64,000 nt of DNA from an uncultured Clostridia bacterium (GTDB lineage: Bacteria; Bacillota; Clostridia; Christensenellales; Aristaeellaceae): contig CAKTWP010000006.1 of NCBI GenBank assembly GCA_934630705.1, positions 1 to 64,000 of the forward strand. The letters are read 5' to 3'. This document shows, one piece after another, positions 41,810 through 50,662 of this stretch. Every line of letters begins with the position of its first letter. Within the stretch, counting starts at the first letter, position 1. The notes beneath the pieces are model-generated. The model was not told where the DNA came from, made no database searches, and saw nothing but the letters and a program-made list of their open reading frames with translations. Made by a program: the position numbers and the translations under genes.

Positions 41810-42982
41810 TTAAAAATAACTGATTTTGATCCGCTTGCCCATTTTCTTCAGGCATTCGGAAAGCTCCTGCACCAGATTCATTTTGATGGAGAAATTGATG
41901 GGCAGGTCAGGGTTCTGATGGGCCGGGTTAATGGCGCGGCCCACGTAGAAATTGATGTCCGTGGCTTCCTCAAACAGCAGCCGGGCAATCCGGGATGCGC
42001 CATCCTTCTTGAACGCCCAGGTGGAATAGGTCTCATTATCCTGCAGATAATCCTTGGCGTAGGCCACCACCTTATTGATGGTGATCACCCCTTCGGTGAC
42101 CAGGTCCACCCCATCCATTTCCGCAATGGGCGGAATCTCCGGATCATCGGAGGTGAGGGTAGGGCGAATGGTCTGGTGCAGATAACGGGCGGCCACGGTG
42201 GCGGTGGTGCCGCCGCAGATGATGTGCTTGCCTTCCTTGGAGAAAAACAGGCGCATCATCCGCTGGTCATCATCCCGGTTGGCGGGAGAGCCAAACAGCA
42301 GGTTCATAGGCTCCCGCTTGCGGATGCGCACCACGCAGGCTGTGGTATCATCCCCGGGCTTGCCGTCATAGAGCTTGTTGCATTCGTCCACCAGGATGGT
42401 GGACAGGGTTTTGGCCGTATAGCCCACGGGCACCATAGCTTCCATGAAGGCAATGATGTCCTCCCGCTTCCAGCCGAAATTATACGCGATGCCAATCCCT
42501 GCGTGAGGGCAGCCATCGCTCATGGCGATGAACACATCCCCCTCCTGCAGCTTGATGACGGATTTGTAAATCAGCTTACCGCCGATTTGAATCTCCGTCT
42601 TGGGATAATCGAAATTGACTTCGTTGCGGATGATGATGACATGGGGATTATCATATTGGATAATCTCCACCCGTTCATTTTCGATGAGATGGAGGATGGT
42701 GAAGGTGGAATAGGCCACGCCTCGCACCGAGCAGACCGGCAGCGTGGCGGCGATGGTGGCCACGCATTCCTCCAGGCTGATGCCCGAGGCCATCATGGTG
42801 GAGATGATTTTGCTGGTGAGGGTGGAGAGAATGCTGGCCTTCACGCCGCTGCCCAGCCCATCCGCCAGCACGATCACCGAGGAATTCTCTCCCTGCTCCA
42901 CGATGTCCACATGATCGCCGCAGAGCTGCTCCCCCACATGATTGATGCTTTTGTAGCCGATATCCGCGCACAGGTCATTCAT
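41810..42982 (-). CDS. PP2C/SpoIIE-type serine phosphatase
   Basis: 390 residues. PP2C-like metal motifs are visible: GDHVDIVE, VLADGLGSGVKAS, IAMSDGCPHAG and KPGDDTTACVVRI. About 150 further residues of unknown function follow. The ATG at 42982 lies 10 bases after GGAG and inside the end of the hydrogenase-sensor gene (8-base overlap), so the two are coupled. In anaerobes such phosphatases accompany PAS-type [FeFe] hydrogenases and are thought to pass on an H2 or redox signal. The likely antagonist is the kinase at 45011. Confidence 0.87.
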   Translation of the reverse strand: MNDLCADIGYKSINHVGEQLCGDHVDIVEQGENSSVIVLADGLGSGVKASILSTLTSKIISTMMASGISLEECVATIAATLPVCSVRGVAYSTFTILHLIENERVEIIQYDNPHVIIIRNEVNFDYPKTEIQIGGKLIYKSVIKLQEGDVFIAMSDGCPHAGIGIAYNFGWKREDIIAFMEAMVPVGYTAKTLSTILVDECNKLYDGKPGDDTTACVVRIRKREPMNLLFGSPANRDDDQRMMRLFFSKEGKHIICGGTTATVAARYLHQTIRPTLTSDDPEIPPIAEMDGVDLVTEGVITINKVVAYAKDYLQDNETYSTWAFKKDGASRIARLLFEEATDINFYVGRAINPAHQNPDLPINFSIKMNLVQELSECLKKMGKRIKISYF

Positions 42983-44654
42983 CAGCAATCGACTCCTTCA
43001 GCTTCGTCAGGGCGATCTTGGTTTCGGCGGCGGTTTCGCCCAGCAGAGATGCGATTTCCTGCACGATCCGCATCTGCTTGTCCACCACCTTGTCCGCGAT
43101 TTCCACGGTCTGGCGGCTGATGGCTTCCTTCTTTTCCTTTTCCGCTTCCTCGTCCGTCACATCCCGCATAATGCAGATCAGCAGATGATATTCCTTGTCG
43201 TAGACCACCGTCTGCTCCACATATTTTTTATATTCGGGCAGATACGTGTGCTGGGCCCGCACATCCCGGCCCGTGGTCTGCACCTGGAAAAAGACGGACG
43301 GATCCATGATCTGCACCACCGGCTCGCCCAGCACGTCCGAGGCGGAGCGGATATTCATGATTTCCCGGGCGGCGTTGTTGATCTGCTGCACCTCCAGCTG
43401 ATCGTTGAGCACGATCAGGCCGTTGGGGGTGTTGTTCACAATATTGTCCGAGAAGGATTCGGCCTTTTCCTTGAGGAAGGGCAGGCACATGGACACATCT
43501 GCCTTGCCCTGATAAATGGCGATGGCCTTTTCCCGGCAGGTGTTATAGCCGCAGGAGCCGCAGTTGAGCTCATCGGAGGGCTTCATTTTGCCCATCTTCT
43601 GGCGCAGAATCTGGCGAATCTCCGCTTCGCCGGGCATCTGCGCCTGACGTTCGATATAATCAAAATGCTTGTGCAGGTTCTCGGCCTGGGGCTGGGTCAC
43701 ATCGAAATCCTGCTCCCCGGCGTAATCCGCGATGGCAAGATAATCCTTCAGCGGCGTATGATGCTGCTTTTCCATAATGGGCCCGCCCACGCAGCTGCCC
43801 ACACAGGCAGACATTTCAACGAAGCAGTGATGAATTTTGCCGCTCTCGATGTCCTTCAGCGCGGCCTTGCAATTTTCCACGCCATCCAGCGCCAGATAGG
43901 TGTATCCCGGGGCGTTTTGCTCCATGGTTTTGAGCACACCGCCGGCGGTGGGGAAGAAACGGGCGCGGCTCTGGGCGTTATGATCCGGGGCGGGGACAAG
44001 GGGAATCTGGGCCTTGTCCAGCCAGGCGGTGAGTTCTTCAAAGGTGAGCACCGCATCCACGAAGCCCTCATAGCGGGCAGCTTCGTCCTTTTTGGCCACG
44101 CAGGGGCCGATGAACACCGTTTTGCATCCCGGGTGCCGGTTTTTCAGATCCGCGCAATGGGCCTGCATGGGGGATTCCACATCGGCCAGATAGGGCAGCA
44201 CGGCGGGGTAATATTTCTGGATCAGCAGATTGATGGAATGGCAGCAGGAGGAAATGACCACATCCCGCTGCTCCTCCCGCAGCAGGCGCTCGTATTCCCG
44301 CTTCACCATGGTGGCGCCCACGGCAGTTTCCTCCGCATCCGCAAAGCCCAGCTTTTTCAGCGCGTCGCGCATGCCATCGATGCCAATCTGCTCATAATTG
44401 GCGGCAAAGGAGGGCGCCAGACTCACGTAAACCGGCGCGCCGGACTGCAGCAGCACCTTCACCTTTTCCGTTTCATCCACAATTTCCTTGGCGTTCTGGG
44501 GGCAGACCACGAAGCACTGGCCGCAGAGGATGCATTCGTTTTCGATGATATACGCCTGATTTCCCGAGAACCGGATGGATTTCACCGGGCAATGGCGGAT
44601 GCATTTATAGCAGTTTTTGCAATTGGATTTTTTCAGCGTCAGGCAGCTTGGCAT
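42975..44654 (-). CDS. PAS-containing [FeFe] hydrogenase-like sensor (group C, HydS type)
   Basis: 559 residues. Order: two ferredoxin-like cysteine sets (C12-C22 and C41-C51), the H-cluster domain (C138 in SSCCHSIN, C185 in IGPCVAKKDE, C284 and C288 in SACVGSCVGG), an extra four-cysteine Fe-S segment (C365, C368, C373, C390), a PAS domain (about 401-500) and a helical C-terminus (505-555). The Pro of TSCCP is His139 here, which fits a sensor with low turnover. Sensory hydrogenases of this type lie beside phosphatases and kinases. The ATG follows AAGGAGGAAACAGGCC. Confidence 0.88.
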   Translation of the reverse strand: MPSCLTLKKSNCKNCYKCIRHCPVKSIRFSGNQAYIIENECILCGQCFVVCPQNAKEIVDETEKVKVLLQSGAPVYVSLAPSFAANYEQIGIDGMRDALKKLGFADAEETAVGATMVKREYERLLREEQRDVVISSCCHSINLLIQKYYPAVLPYLADVESPMQAHCADLKNRHPGCKTVFIGPCVAKKDEAARYEGFVDAVLTFEELTAWLDKAQIPLVPAPDHNAQSRARFFPTAGGVLKTMEQNAPGYTYLALDGVENCKAALKDIESGKIHHCFVEMSACVGSCVGGPIMEKQHHTPLKDYLAIADYAGEQDFDVTQPQAENLHKHFDYIERQAQMPGEAEIRQILRQKMGKMKPSDELNCGSCGYNTCREKAIAIYQGKADVSMCLPFLKEKAESFSDNIVNNTPNGLIVLNDQLEVQQINNAAREIMNIRSASDVLGEPVVQIMDPSVFFQVQTTGRDVRAQHTYLPEYKKYVEQTVVYDKEYHLLICIMRDVTDEEAEKEKKEAISRQTVEIADKVVDKQMRIVQEIASLLGETAAETKIALTKLKESIADE

Positions 44655-44729
44655 GGCCTGTTTCCTCCTTTATGAACAGAGATTGCCGGCAGGGGCTTTT
44701 TCCCCCCACCGGCAAACCCCAGCGCAGAC

Positions 44730-44972
44730 TTACCGCAGCTTTCCGAGCACGTTTTCTTCGAAAAAGCCTTTCACGGTATCCGGCGAAACGGAGAAGAAAG
44801 CGTCGTCTACCGTCACGCATACGCCCTGCTGGCAGCGACCCATGCAGAAGGTGCCCGCCAGCTCCACCTCGTCCTTGAGGCCGTTTTCGTTAATGAGATA
44901 CTGCAGCTGCTCCACCACGCTGCGGGAACCCTTGATGTGGCAGGATGAACCGATACAAACCGTAATCTTCAT
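44730..44972 (-). CDS. Thioredoxin-like [2Fe-2S] ferredoxin domain protein
   Basis: 80 residues from an ATG after GGGAGAG. Cysteines C6 and C11 (VCIGSSCHIKGS) and the pair in FCMGRCQQGVCV give the NuoE/HydC-like [2Fe-2S] pattern. Such small proteins pass electrons to or from [FeFe] hydrogenases. It sits between the kinase and the hydrogenase sensor in the same operon and may be the sensor's electron carrier. Confidence 0.88.
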   Translation of the reverse strand: MKITVCIGSSCHIKGSRSVVEQLQYLINENGLKDEVELAGTFCMGRCQQGVCVTVDDAFFSVSPDTVKGFFEENVLGKLR

Positions 44973-45010
44973 ACTGTTCTCTCCCGTTTTTTCTTTGTCG
45001 GATGCGCTTG

Positions 45011-45760
45011 TCACTCGTAGTCGACCACGTTGGCCCAGCTCAGCAGGAATTCCCGCTCCTTGGCGTTGCCCTTGACGGACTGGCTGGCGGCCACGATGGG
45101 CATCCATTTCTGCACGTAGCGTTTATCCGTGCCGCTCTTTTCGCAGAACAGATCCAGATATTTTTCCGCGCCTTCAATATCGCCCTTGAGCCAGAAGCAC
45201 AGATACGTGCGGGCGGCGTCGGCGGAGGCGTTACCCTGGGTGGCATGGCTCCAGTCCAGAATGTAGGGGGTGCCGTCCTCCGTGATGATAATATTGGAGG
45301 GCCGGAAATCTCCGTGGCAGAGCTTGCTGTGCTTGGGCATGCCCTCCAGACGGGTATGCAGGTCATAGCGGGTGGTGGCGTCCAGTTCCGCCATGCAGAT
45401 CTTGCGGTTCATTTTGTCCTTGAGCTTGGTCAGCAGGGGGCAGGATTTGCTCTGCACTTCCAGCTGCAGATCCACGAACAGGGCCAGATATTCATCCTTT
45501 TTTTCGGGCTCCTCCTGCATCAGCTGGGAGAGGGTTTTGCCCTTGATAAATTCGGAGACGATGGACCACTGGCCGTCGATGGTGCACACTTCCAGCACCT
45601 TGGGAATATGCAGCCCCACTTCTTCCACCCGGGCCTGGTTCAGCGCTTCATTGAGCACATCGGCCTTGGAATAATCCGTGCTGAACACCTTCACGCACCG
45701 GTCGCCATCCCGGTAAATGGTTTTATTATTCCGAACTGCAATCACACGATCCAGATTCAT
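45011..45760 (-). CDS. APH/protein kinase-like phosphotransferase
   Basis: 249 residues. The ATG at 45760 follows GGAGGAGAAAGCC. Kinase-fold motifs: CVKVFS (Lys), SIVSEFIKGKTL (hinge), LCHGDFRPSNIII (catalytic HGD and Asn) and ILDWSH (metal Asp). It belongs to the aminoglycoside/choline kinase-like group. Placed between adhE and the hydrogenase-sensor genes with a PP2C phosphatase, it is more likely a protein kinase in a redox switch than an antibiotic kinase, but that is inference. Confidence 0.85.
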   Translation of the reverse strand: MNLDRVIAVRNNKTIYRDGDRCVKVFSTDYSKADVLNEALNQARVEEVGLHIPKVLEVCTIDGQWSIVSEFIKGKTLSQLMQEEPEKKDEYLALFVDLQLEVQSKSCPLLTKLKDKMNRKICMAELDATTRYDLHTRLEGMPKHSKLCHGDFRPSNIIITEDGTPYILDWSHATQGNASADAARTYLCFWLKGDIEGAEKYLDLFCEKSGTDKRYVQKWMPIVAASQSVKGNAKEREFLLSWANVVDYE

Positions 45761-45782
45761 GGCTTTCTCCTCCCGTTCTTTT

Positions 45783-48482
45783 TCACAGCTTCTGGTGGGC
45801 GTTCCGATAGAGCTGCTTGAAATCGTCGCTCTGCACATCGCTGAGCTTGCCCGCGTCCACCTCATGGCTTTCCGCTTCATGCCGGCCGTAATACGCGTTC
45901 AGATACATCTGCTTGATCTCGCTCATCAGCGGATAGCGGGGATTGGCACCGGTGCACTGATCGTCGAAGGCCTGTTCGGTCATTTCATCCAGCCGGTCCA
46001 GGAAATTCTGCTCGTCGATGTTGTAGTCGCGAATGGTTTCCTTGATGCCCACCCGCGCCTTGAGGGCATTCACGGCGGCAATCAGGTTTTCCAGCTTTTC
46101 TTCGTCGGTCTTGCCGCCCAGGCCCAGATAATCCGCCACCTGGGCATACCGCGCCAGGGTGTGGGGATGATCGTACTGGGGGAAGGTACCCATCTTGGCG
46201 GGCACTTCTGCGGCGTTGAAGCGCAGCACTTCCTCGATCATCAGCGCATTGGCCACGCCGTGGGGCAGATGATGGAACGCGCCCAGCTTATGCGCCATGG
46301 AATGGCACACGCCCAGGAACGCATTGGCAAACGCCATGCCGGCCATGGTAGCGGCATTGGCCATCTTTTCCCGGGCCTCGGGGTCGTGGGGGCCGTTGTC
46401 ATAAGCCCGGGGCAGATATTCAAAGATCACTTTCAGGGCTTTGAGCGCCAGGCCGTCGGTGTAATCCGTGGCCATCATGCTGGCATAGGCTTCCAGCGCG
46501 TGGGTCACGGCATCGATGCCGCTGGCGGCGGTGAGCCCCTTGGGTGCGGTCATATGGAAGTCCGCGTCGATAATGGCCATCTTGGGCAGCAGCTCATAAT
46601 CGGCCAGCGGATACTTCACGCCCGTCTGTTCATCGGTGATGACGGCGAAGGGCGTCACCTCGCTGCCCGTGCCGGCAGAGGTGGGGATGGCGATGAAGTA
46701 GGCCTTTTCGCCCATCTTGGGGAAGGTGTACACCCGCTTGCGAATATCCATGAAGCGCATGGCCATATCCATGAAGTCCACTTCGGGATGCTCATACATC
46801 ACCCACATGATCTTCGCCGCGTCCATGGCGCTGCCGCCGCCCAGCGCAATGATGCAGTCCGGCTTAAAGGCGGCCATCTGCTTGGCCCCTTCCTTGGCGC
46901 AGGCCAGGGTGGGATCAGGGGCCACATCAAAGAACGTAGCGTGCTGGATGCCCATTTCGTCCAGCTTATCGGTGATGGGCTTGGAATAGCCGTTCTGATA
47001 GAGGAAGCTGTCGGTGACCACGAAGGCGCGCTTTTTGCCCATCACGGTCTTGAGCTCCTGAAGCGCCACAGGCAGGCAGCCCTTCTTGAGATACACCTTT
47101 TCAGGCGCGCGGAACCACAGCATATTCTCCCTCCGTTCAGCCACAGTTTTGATATTTAGCAGATGCTTCACGCCCACGTTTTCGGACACACTGTTGCCAC
47201 CCCAACTGCCGCAGCCCAGCGTCAGGGAGGGGGCCAGCTTGAAATTATACAGATCGCCGATGCCGCCCTGAGAGGAGGGAGTATTCACCAGGATACGGCA
47301 GGTCTTCATCCGGCTGGCAAATTCATCCAGCTTTGCCTGCTGCGTGAGGGCGTTGAGATAGATGGACGCGGTATGGCCATAGCCGCCGTCGGCAATCAGA
47401 TGCTCCGCCTTGGCGAACGCATCCTGAATGTCCCGGGCCCGATACATGGCCAGCACGGGGGAGAGCTTTTCATGGGCGAATTCTTCGGACAGCTCAACGC
47501 TCTCCACCTCGCCGATGAGAATCTTGGTGCTTTCGGGCACGTCCACGCCCGCCATCTGCGCGATGGTATGCGCCTTCTGGCCCACGATCTTGGCATTGAG
47601 CGCGCCGTTGATCAGGATGGTCTTGCGCACCTTTTCGGTTTCTTCGGGGGACAGGAAATAGCAGCCCCGATCCGCAAATTCCTGACGCACCGCGTCGTAT
47701 ACCCCGTCCAGCACGATCACACTCTGCTCGGAGGCGCAGATCATGCCGTTATCAAAGGTCTTGGAATGGATCACGGAGTTGACGGCCAGCACCACATCGG
47801 CGGTATCGTCAATAATGGCGGGCACGTTGCCGGCGCCAACGCCCAGGGCGGGCTTGCCGCTGGAATACGCGGCCTTCACCATGCCGGGGCCGCCGGTAGC
47901 CAGGATAATATCGGCTTCCTTCATCAGCAGATTGGTCATTTCCAGGGTGGGCACATCGATCCAGCGGATAATGCCTTCCGGCGCGCCGGCGGCAACCGCC
48001 GCGTCCAGCACCACCTTCGCCGCGGCGATGGTGGCTTTCTTGGCCCGGGGATGGGGGCTGATGATGATGCCGTTGCGGGTTTTCAGGGAGATCAGGGTCT
48101 TGAAAATGGCCGTGGAGGTGGGATTGGTGGTGGGGATGACGGCGGCGACCACGCCGATGGGCTCGGCAATCTTCTTCATGCCGAAGGCCTTGTCCTCCTC
48201 AATCACGCCGCAGGTCTTGGTATCCCGATAGGCGTTGTAAATGTATTCGGCGGCATAGTGGTTTTTAATCACCTTGTCCTCCACCACACCCATGCCGGTT
48301 TCCGCTACGGCCAGCTTGGCCAGGGGGATCCGCTGCTGATTGGCGGCGATGGCGGCGGCTTTGAAGATTTTGTCCACCTGCTCCTGGGTATAGGAAGCAT
48401 ACTGCCGCTGGGCATGCCGCACCTGCGCAAGCGCGCTTTCCAGCTTTTCTACGCCGTCCACCAATTCATAATTCACGCCCAT
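45783..48482 (-). CDS. adhE: Bifunctional acetaldehyde-CoA / alcohol dehydrogenase
   Basis: 899 residues, full length. N-terminal aldehyde dehydrogenase half with the catalytic Cys in NGMICASEQSV and the C-terminal iron-dependent alcohol dehydrogenase with HSMAHKLGAFHHLPHG (Fe-binding His). It reduces acetyl-CoA to ethanol and reoxidises two NADH, in spirosome filaments. The start is the ATG at 48482, 8 bases after AAGGAG; a GTG 9 bases upstream is less well placed. It follows rex by 13 bases, a natural arrangement because Rex represses adhE when NADH is low. Confidence 0.97.
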   Translation of the reverse strand: MGVNYELVDGVEKLESALAQVRHAQRQYASYTQEQVDKIFKAAAIAANQQRIPLAKLAVAETGMGVVEDKVIKNHYAAEYIYNAYRDTKTCGVIEEDKAFGMKKIAEPIGVVAAVIPTTNPTSTAIFKTLISLKTRNGIIISPHPRAKKATIAAAKVVLDAAVAAGAPEGIIRWIDVPTLEMTNLLMKEADIILATGGPGMVKAAYSSGKPALGVGAGNVPAIIDDTADVVLAVNSVIHSKTFDNGMICASEQSVIVLDGVYDAVRQEFADRGCYFLSPEETEKVRKTILINGALNAKIVGQKAHTIAQMAGVDVPESTKILIGEVESVELSEEFAHEKLSPVLAMYRARDIQDAFAKAEHLIADGGYGHTASIYLNALTQQAKLDEFASRMKTCRILVNTPSSQGGIGDLYNFKLAPSLTLGCGSWGGNSVSENVGVKHLLNIKTVAERRENMLWFRAPEKVYLKKGCLPVALQELKTVMGKKRAFVVTDSFLYQNGYSKPITDKLDEMGIQHATFFDVAPDPTLACAKEGAKQMAAFKPDCIIALGGGSAMDAAKIMWVMYEHPEVDFMDMAMRFMDIRKRVYTFPKMGEKAYFIAIPTSAGTGSEVTPFAVITDEQTGVKYPLADYELLPKMAIIDADFHMTAPKGLTAASGIDAVTHALEAYASMMATDYTDGLALKALKVIFEYLPRAYDNGPHDPEAREKMANAATMAGMAFANAFLGVCHSMAHKLGAFHHLPHGVANALMIEEVLRFNAAEVPAKMGTFPQYDHPHTLARYAQVADYLGLGGKTDEEKLENLIAAVNALKARVGIKETIRDYNIDEQNFLDRLDEMTEQAFDDQCTGANPRYPLMSEIKQMYLNAYYGRHEAESHEVDAGKLSDVQSDDFKQLYRNAHQKL

Positions 48483-48495
48483 ATTGTCCACTCCT

Positions 48496-49140
48496 TCATT
48501 CTTCTTCTAATTCGTTTGAAGCATTTCGCTGTCCATTGAGGAATGCCAGAGAAAGCGCCAGGTTTTCCTGCATCAGGATAATCGATTCAGGCACCCTGAG
48601 CTGCACCGGCGCAAAGCTCCAGATGGCCTGCACGCCGCCGTCCACCAGCGCGTCGCACACCTGCTGGGCCACAGCGGCCGGCACTGTGATGATCCCGATG
48701 GGGATGGCATGCTCCGCCAGAAAGGCGGGAAGCTCCCGGGCCGGATAAATGGGCCGCAGCCCCTTCCAGGCATCCGGCGCGGGCGGGTTTACATCGAAGC
48801 CCGCCACGATTTCCGTGCCGTACGCGCTGAAACCGTCATAGTTCAGCAGCGCCCGGCCCAGCTCCCCTGCGCCCACCAGCACAGCCTGCGTTTTGTGATG
48901 ACACCCCAGCTGCGTTTCCAGCGCGTTAATCAGATCATCCACCAGATAGCCCGTTTTGGGCTTGCCCGCGCCGCTGACTGCACTCAGATCCTTGCGCACC
49001 TGAACCTCGCCCAGCCCCAGCGCCCGGGCAATCGCCGTGGCTGAGGTATTGCTTACGCCGCGCGCCCGCAATTGCCGCACATGTTCCAGGTATCGCGGCA
49101 GCCGCCCCAGAGTCGCCCGGGGCAGCGCTGTTTTACACAC
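48496..49140 (-). CDS. rex: Redox-sensing transcriptional repressor Rex
   Basis: 214 residues from a GTG 9 bases after AGGAGGTG. Winged helix at the N-terminus (RLPRYLEHVRQL, GEVQVRKDLSAVSG, GYLVDDL) and the NAD(H)-binding Rossmann motif LVGAGELGRALL. Rex releases DNA when the NADH/NAD ratio rises. It heads the operon with adhE and the hydrogenase-sensor genes, so it probably controls itself and them. No canonical TTGTTAA-N4-TTAACAA site was seen upstream; the leader has only an AT-rich stretch with TATATCGATATA (49243-49254). Confidence 0.95.
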   Translation of the reverse strand: MCKTALPRATLGRLPRYLEHVRQLRARGVSNTSATAIARALGLGEVQVRKDLSAVSGAGKPKTGYLVDDLINALETQLGCHHKTQAVLVGAGELGRALLNYDGFSAYGTEIVAGFDVNPPAPDAWKGLRPIYPARELPAFLAEHAIPIGIITVPAAVAQQVCDALVDGGVQAIWSFAPVQLRVPESIILMQENLALSLAFLNGQRNASNELEEE

Positions 49141-49339
49141 GGTTTGTCCACCTCCTGTTCCATGGTCCCCTTACGAGCCATGATCATTGTATCGTATTTG
49201 AAGAATGAAGGGAATGGTCAATTTCATATATAGGTATTAGCTATATCGATATATGATAAATTGATAAAATATGAGCCGAATTATCTATTGTAATATTTGG
49301 CGTTTTTGCCGGAATAACCGCTTTCGCCTCCTTTGCCCT

Positions 49340-49885
49340 TCAGGGCTGATAGGCTTTGTAAACCACGCCTGTCTCCAGGTTTTTCCAAAGGAACACGCCG
49401 TTTTCCAGGGTCATGTAGCTATGGGCGCTGCCTTCCTTGGGGATGGAAACGGAGCCGGGGTTCAGGTAAGTGTAGGTTTCATGCACATTGCAGGCGGGTA
49501 CATGGGTGTGGCCGTGGAGAAGAATATCCCCATTCTGCAGCGGCGGCAGGTGCTGCTCATTGAACAGATGGCCGTGGGTGATAAACACCAGATGCGCATC
49601 CAGCGGCAGCAAGGCATAATCCGCCAGCACCGGGAAGGAAAGCACCATCTGATCCACCTCGGCCTCGCAGTTACCCCGGACACATAGGAGCACATCCTTT
49701 TTTTCATTGAGCATTTGAATTACCTGCGGGGGATCATAATCCCGGGGCAGGCTGTTCCGGGGACCGTGATAAAGCAGATCGCCCAGCAGCAAAAGCCGGT
49801 CGGCCCGCTCCCGGTCAAAGGCCTGCATCAGCAGGCGGCAGTAATAGGCGGAGCCGTGAATATCCGATGCGATCATCCATTTCAT
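49340..49885 (-). CDS. yfcE: YfcE family metallophosphodiesterase
   Basis: 181 residues. Calcineurin-like metal motifs: ASDIHGS, LLGDLLYHGPRN, RGNCE, THGHLF and LHGHTHVPA. YfcE-type enzymes are Mn-dependent cytoplasmic phosphodiesterases without a settled natural substrate. The ATG at 49885 follows AAGGAGAAATGCCC; upstream in-frame starts lack a ribosome site. Confidence 0.92.
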   Translation of the reverse strand: MKWMIASDIHGSAYYCRLLMQAFDRERADRLLLLGDLLYHGPRNSLPRDYDPPQVIQMLNEKKDVLLCVRGNCEAEVDQMVLSFPVLADYALLPLDAHLVFITHGHLFNEQHLPPLQNGDILLHGHTHVPACNVHETYTYLNPGSVSIPKEGSAHSYMTLENGVFLWKNLETGVVYKAYQP

Positions 49886-49940
49886 GGGCATTTCTCCTTT
49901 CATTGGTTTTTTGGATTCGGCGAGAGCGCACCATCCCGCG

Positions 49941-50633
49941 TCAATCCATTTCAAAGCGCTTTGCCAGCGCGGGGAAGGCAGGGCGGAACAGAAAGAACCG
50001 ATCCAGCAGCTTTTCTGCCAGGCCGATCAGCAGCCCGTTCACGCAGGTGGTGATGATCGTGCCCACGCCGATGCCCGTCACCCGGCCAAACAGCATCAGC
50101 GACAGCGCCACCGAAAGAATCAGGCAGCCGGCGTCAAAGCCGATTTTGAACCGGGTACGATCTTTGCGCAAATGCCGGCTGACGGCCTTGACGAAGAAGT
50201 CATACACCTGGGGATAAAGATACGCTTTGAAATACAGGGCCACGGCCAGCGCCGTGAGCACCGTGCCGCAGACGAAGTATGCGATTCGGAGGGGCATGGG
50301 CTGAGAGCCGGGCATGGTGACGGCGGGGTTCAGAGCGGGCAACCGCCGCCAGGCGTCCAGCGCCGCCCCGTATATCAGGCAGGACAGAAAGGAAAACAGG
50401 TAAACCGGCCGAACCCGCCGCAGAATCAGGCACATGGCCGCGAACAGGCCGCCCTGAATCACATATTCCCATTGCCCGAAAGACAGAGCGGGGAAACGCA
50501 GCGACAGGATGTATGCCGGCCCCACGATCATGGATACCCCGAAATTGCTGGCGGCCACCATGGCCACCGCCAGAGAAATCAGCGCCATGGCCGCGATATA
50601 TGCGCCCTCGCTGGGAAGCGTGGTTTTCTTCAT
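49941..50633 (-). CDS. YczE/DUF6198-like integral membrane protein
   Basis: 230 residues with about five membrane segments (near 10-32, 38-58, 68-90, 115-135 and 155-200). GVSMIVGPAYILS and GIGVGTIITTCVNG resemble the YczE/YitT-like families of unknown function. The ATG at 50633 has AAGGGA 12 bases upstream; a second in-frame ATG at 50663 lacks a ribosome site. It is downstream of the esterase pair and may share their transcript. Confidence 0.78.
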   Translation of the reverse strand: MKKTTLPSEGAYIAAMALISLAVAMVAASNFGVSMIVGPAYILSLRFPALSFGQWEYVIQGGLFAAMCLILRRVRPVYLFSFLSCLIYGAALDAWRRLPALNPAVTMPGSQPMPLRIAYFVCGTVLTALAVALYFKAYLYPQVYDFFVKAVSRHLRKDRTRFKIGFDAGCLILSVALSLMLFGRVTGIGVGTIITTCVNGLLIGLAEKLLDRFFLFRPAFPALAKRFEMD

Positions 50634-50662
50634 GCTGCTTTTGCGTCCCTTTCCGGCATGCA

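Noticed and set aside
45011..45760. Aminoglycoside phosphotransferase resistance gene
   Set aside because: Kinase-fold motifs alone do not show drug specificity. The redox operon and the paired PP2C phosphatase favour a signalling kinase.
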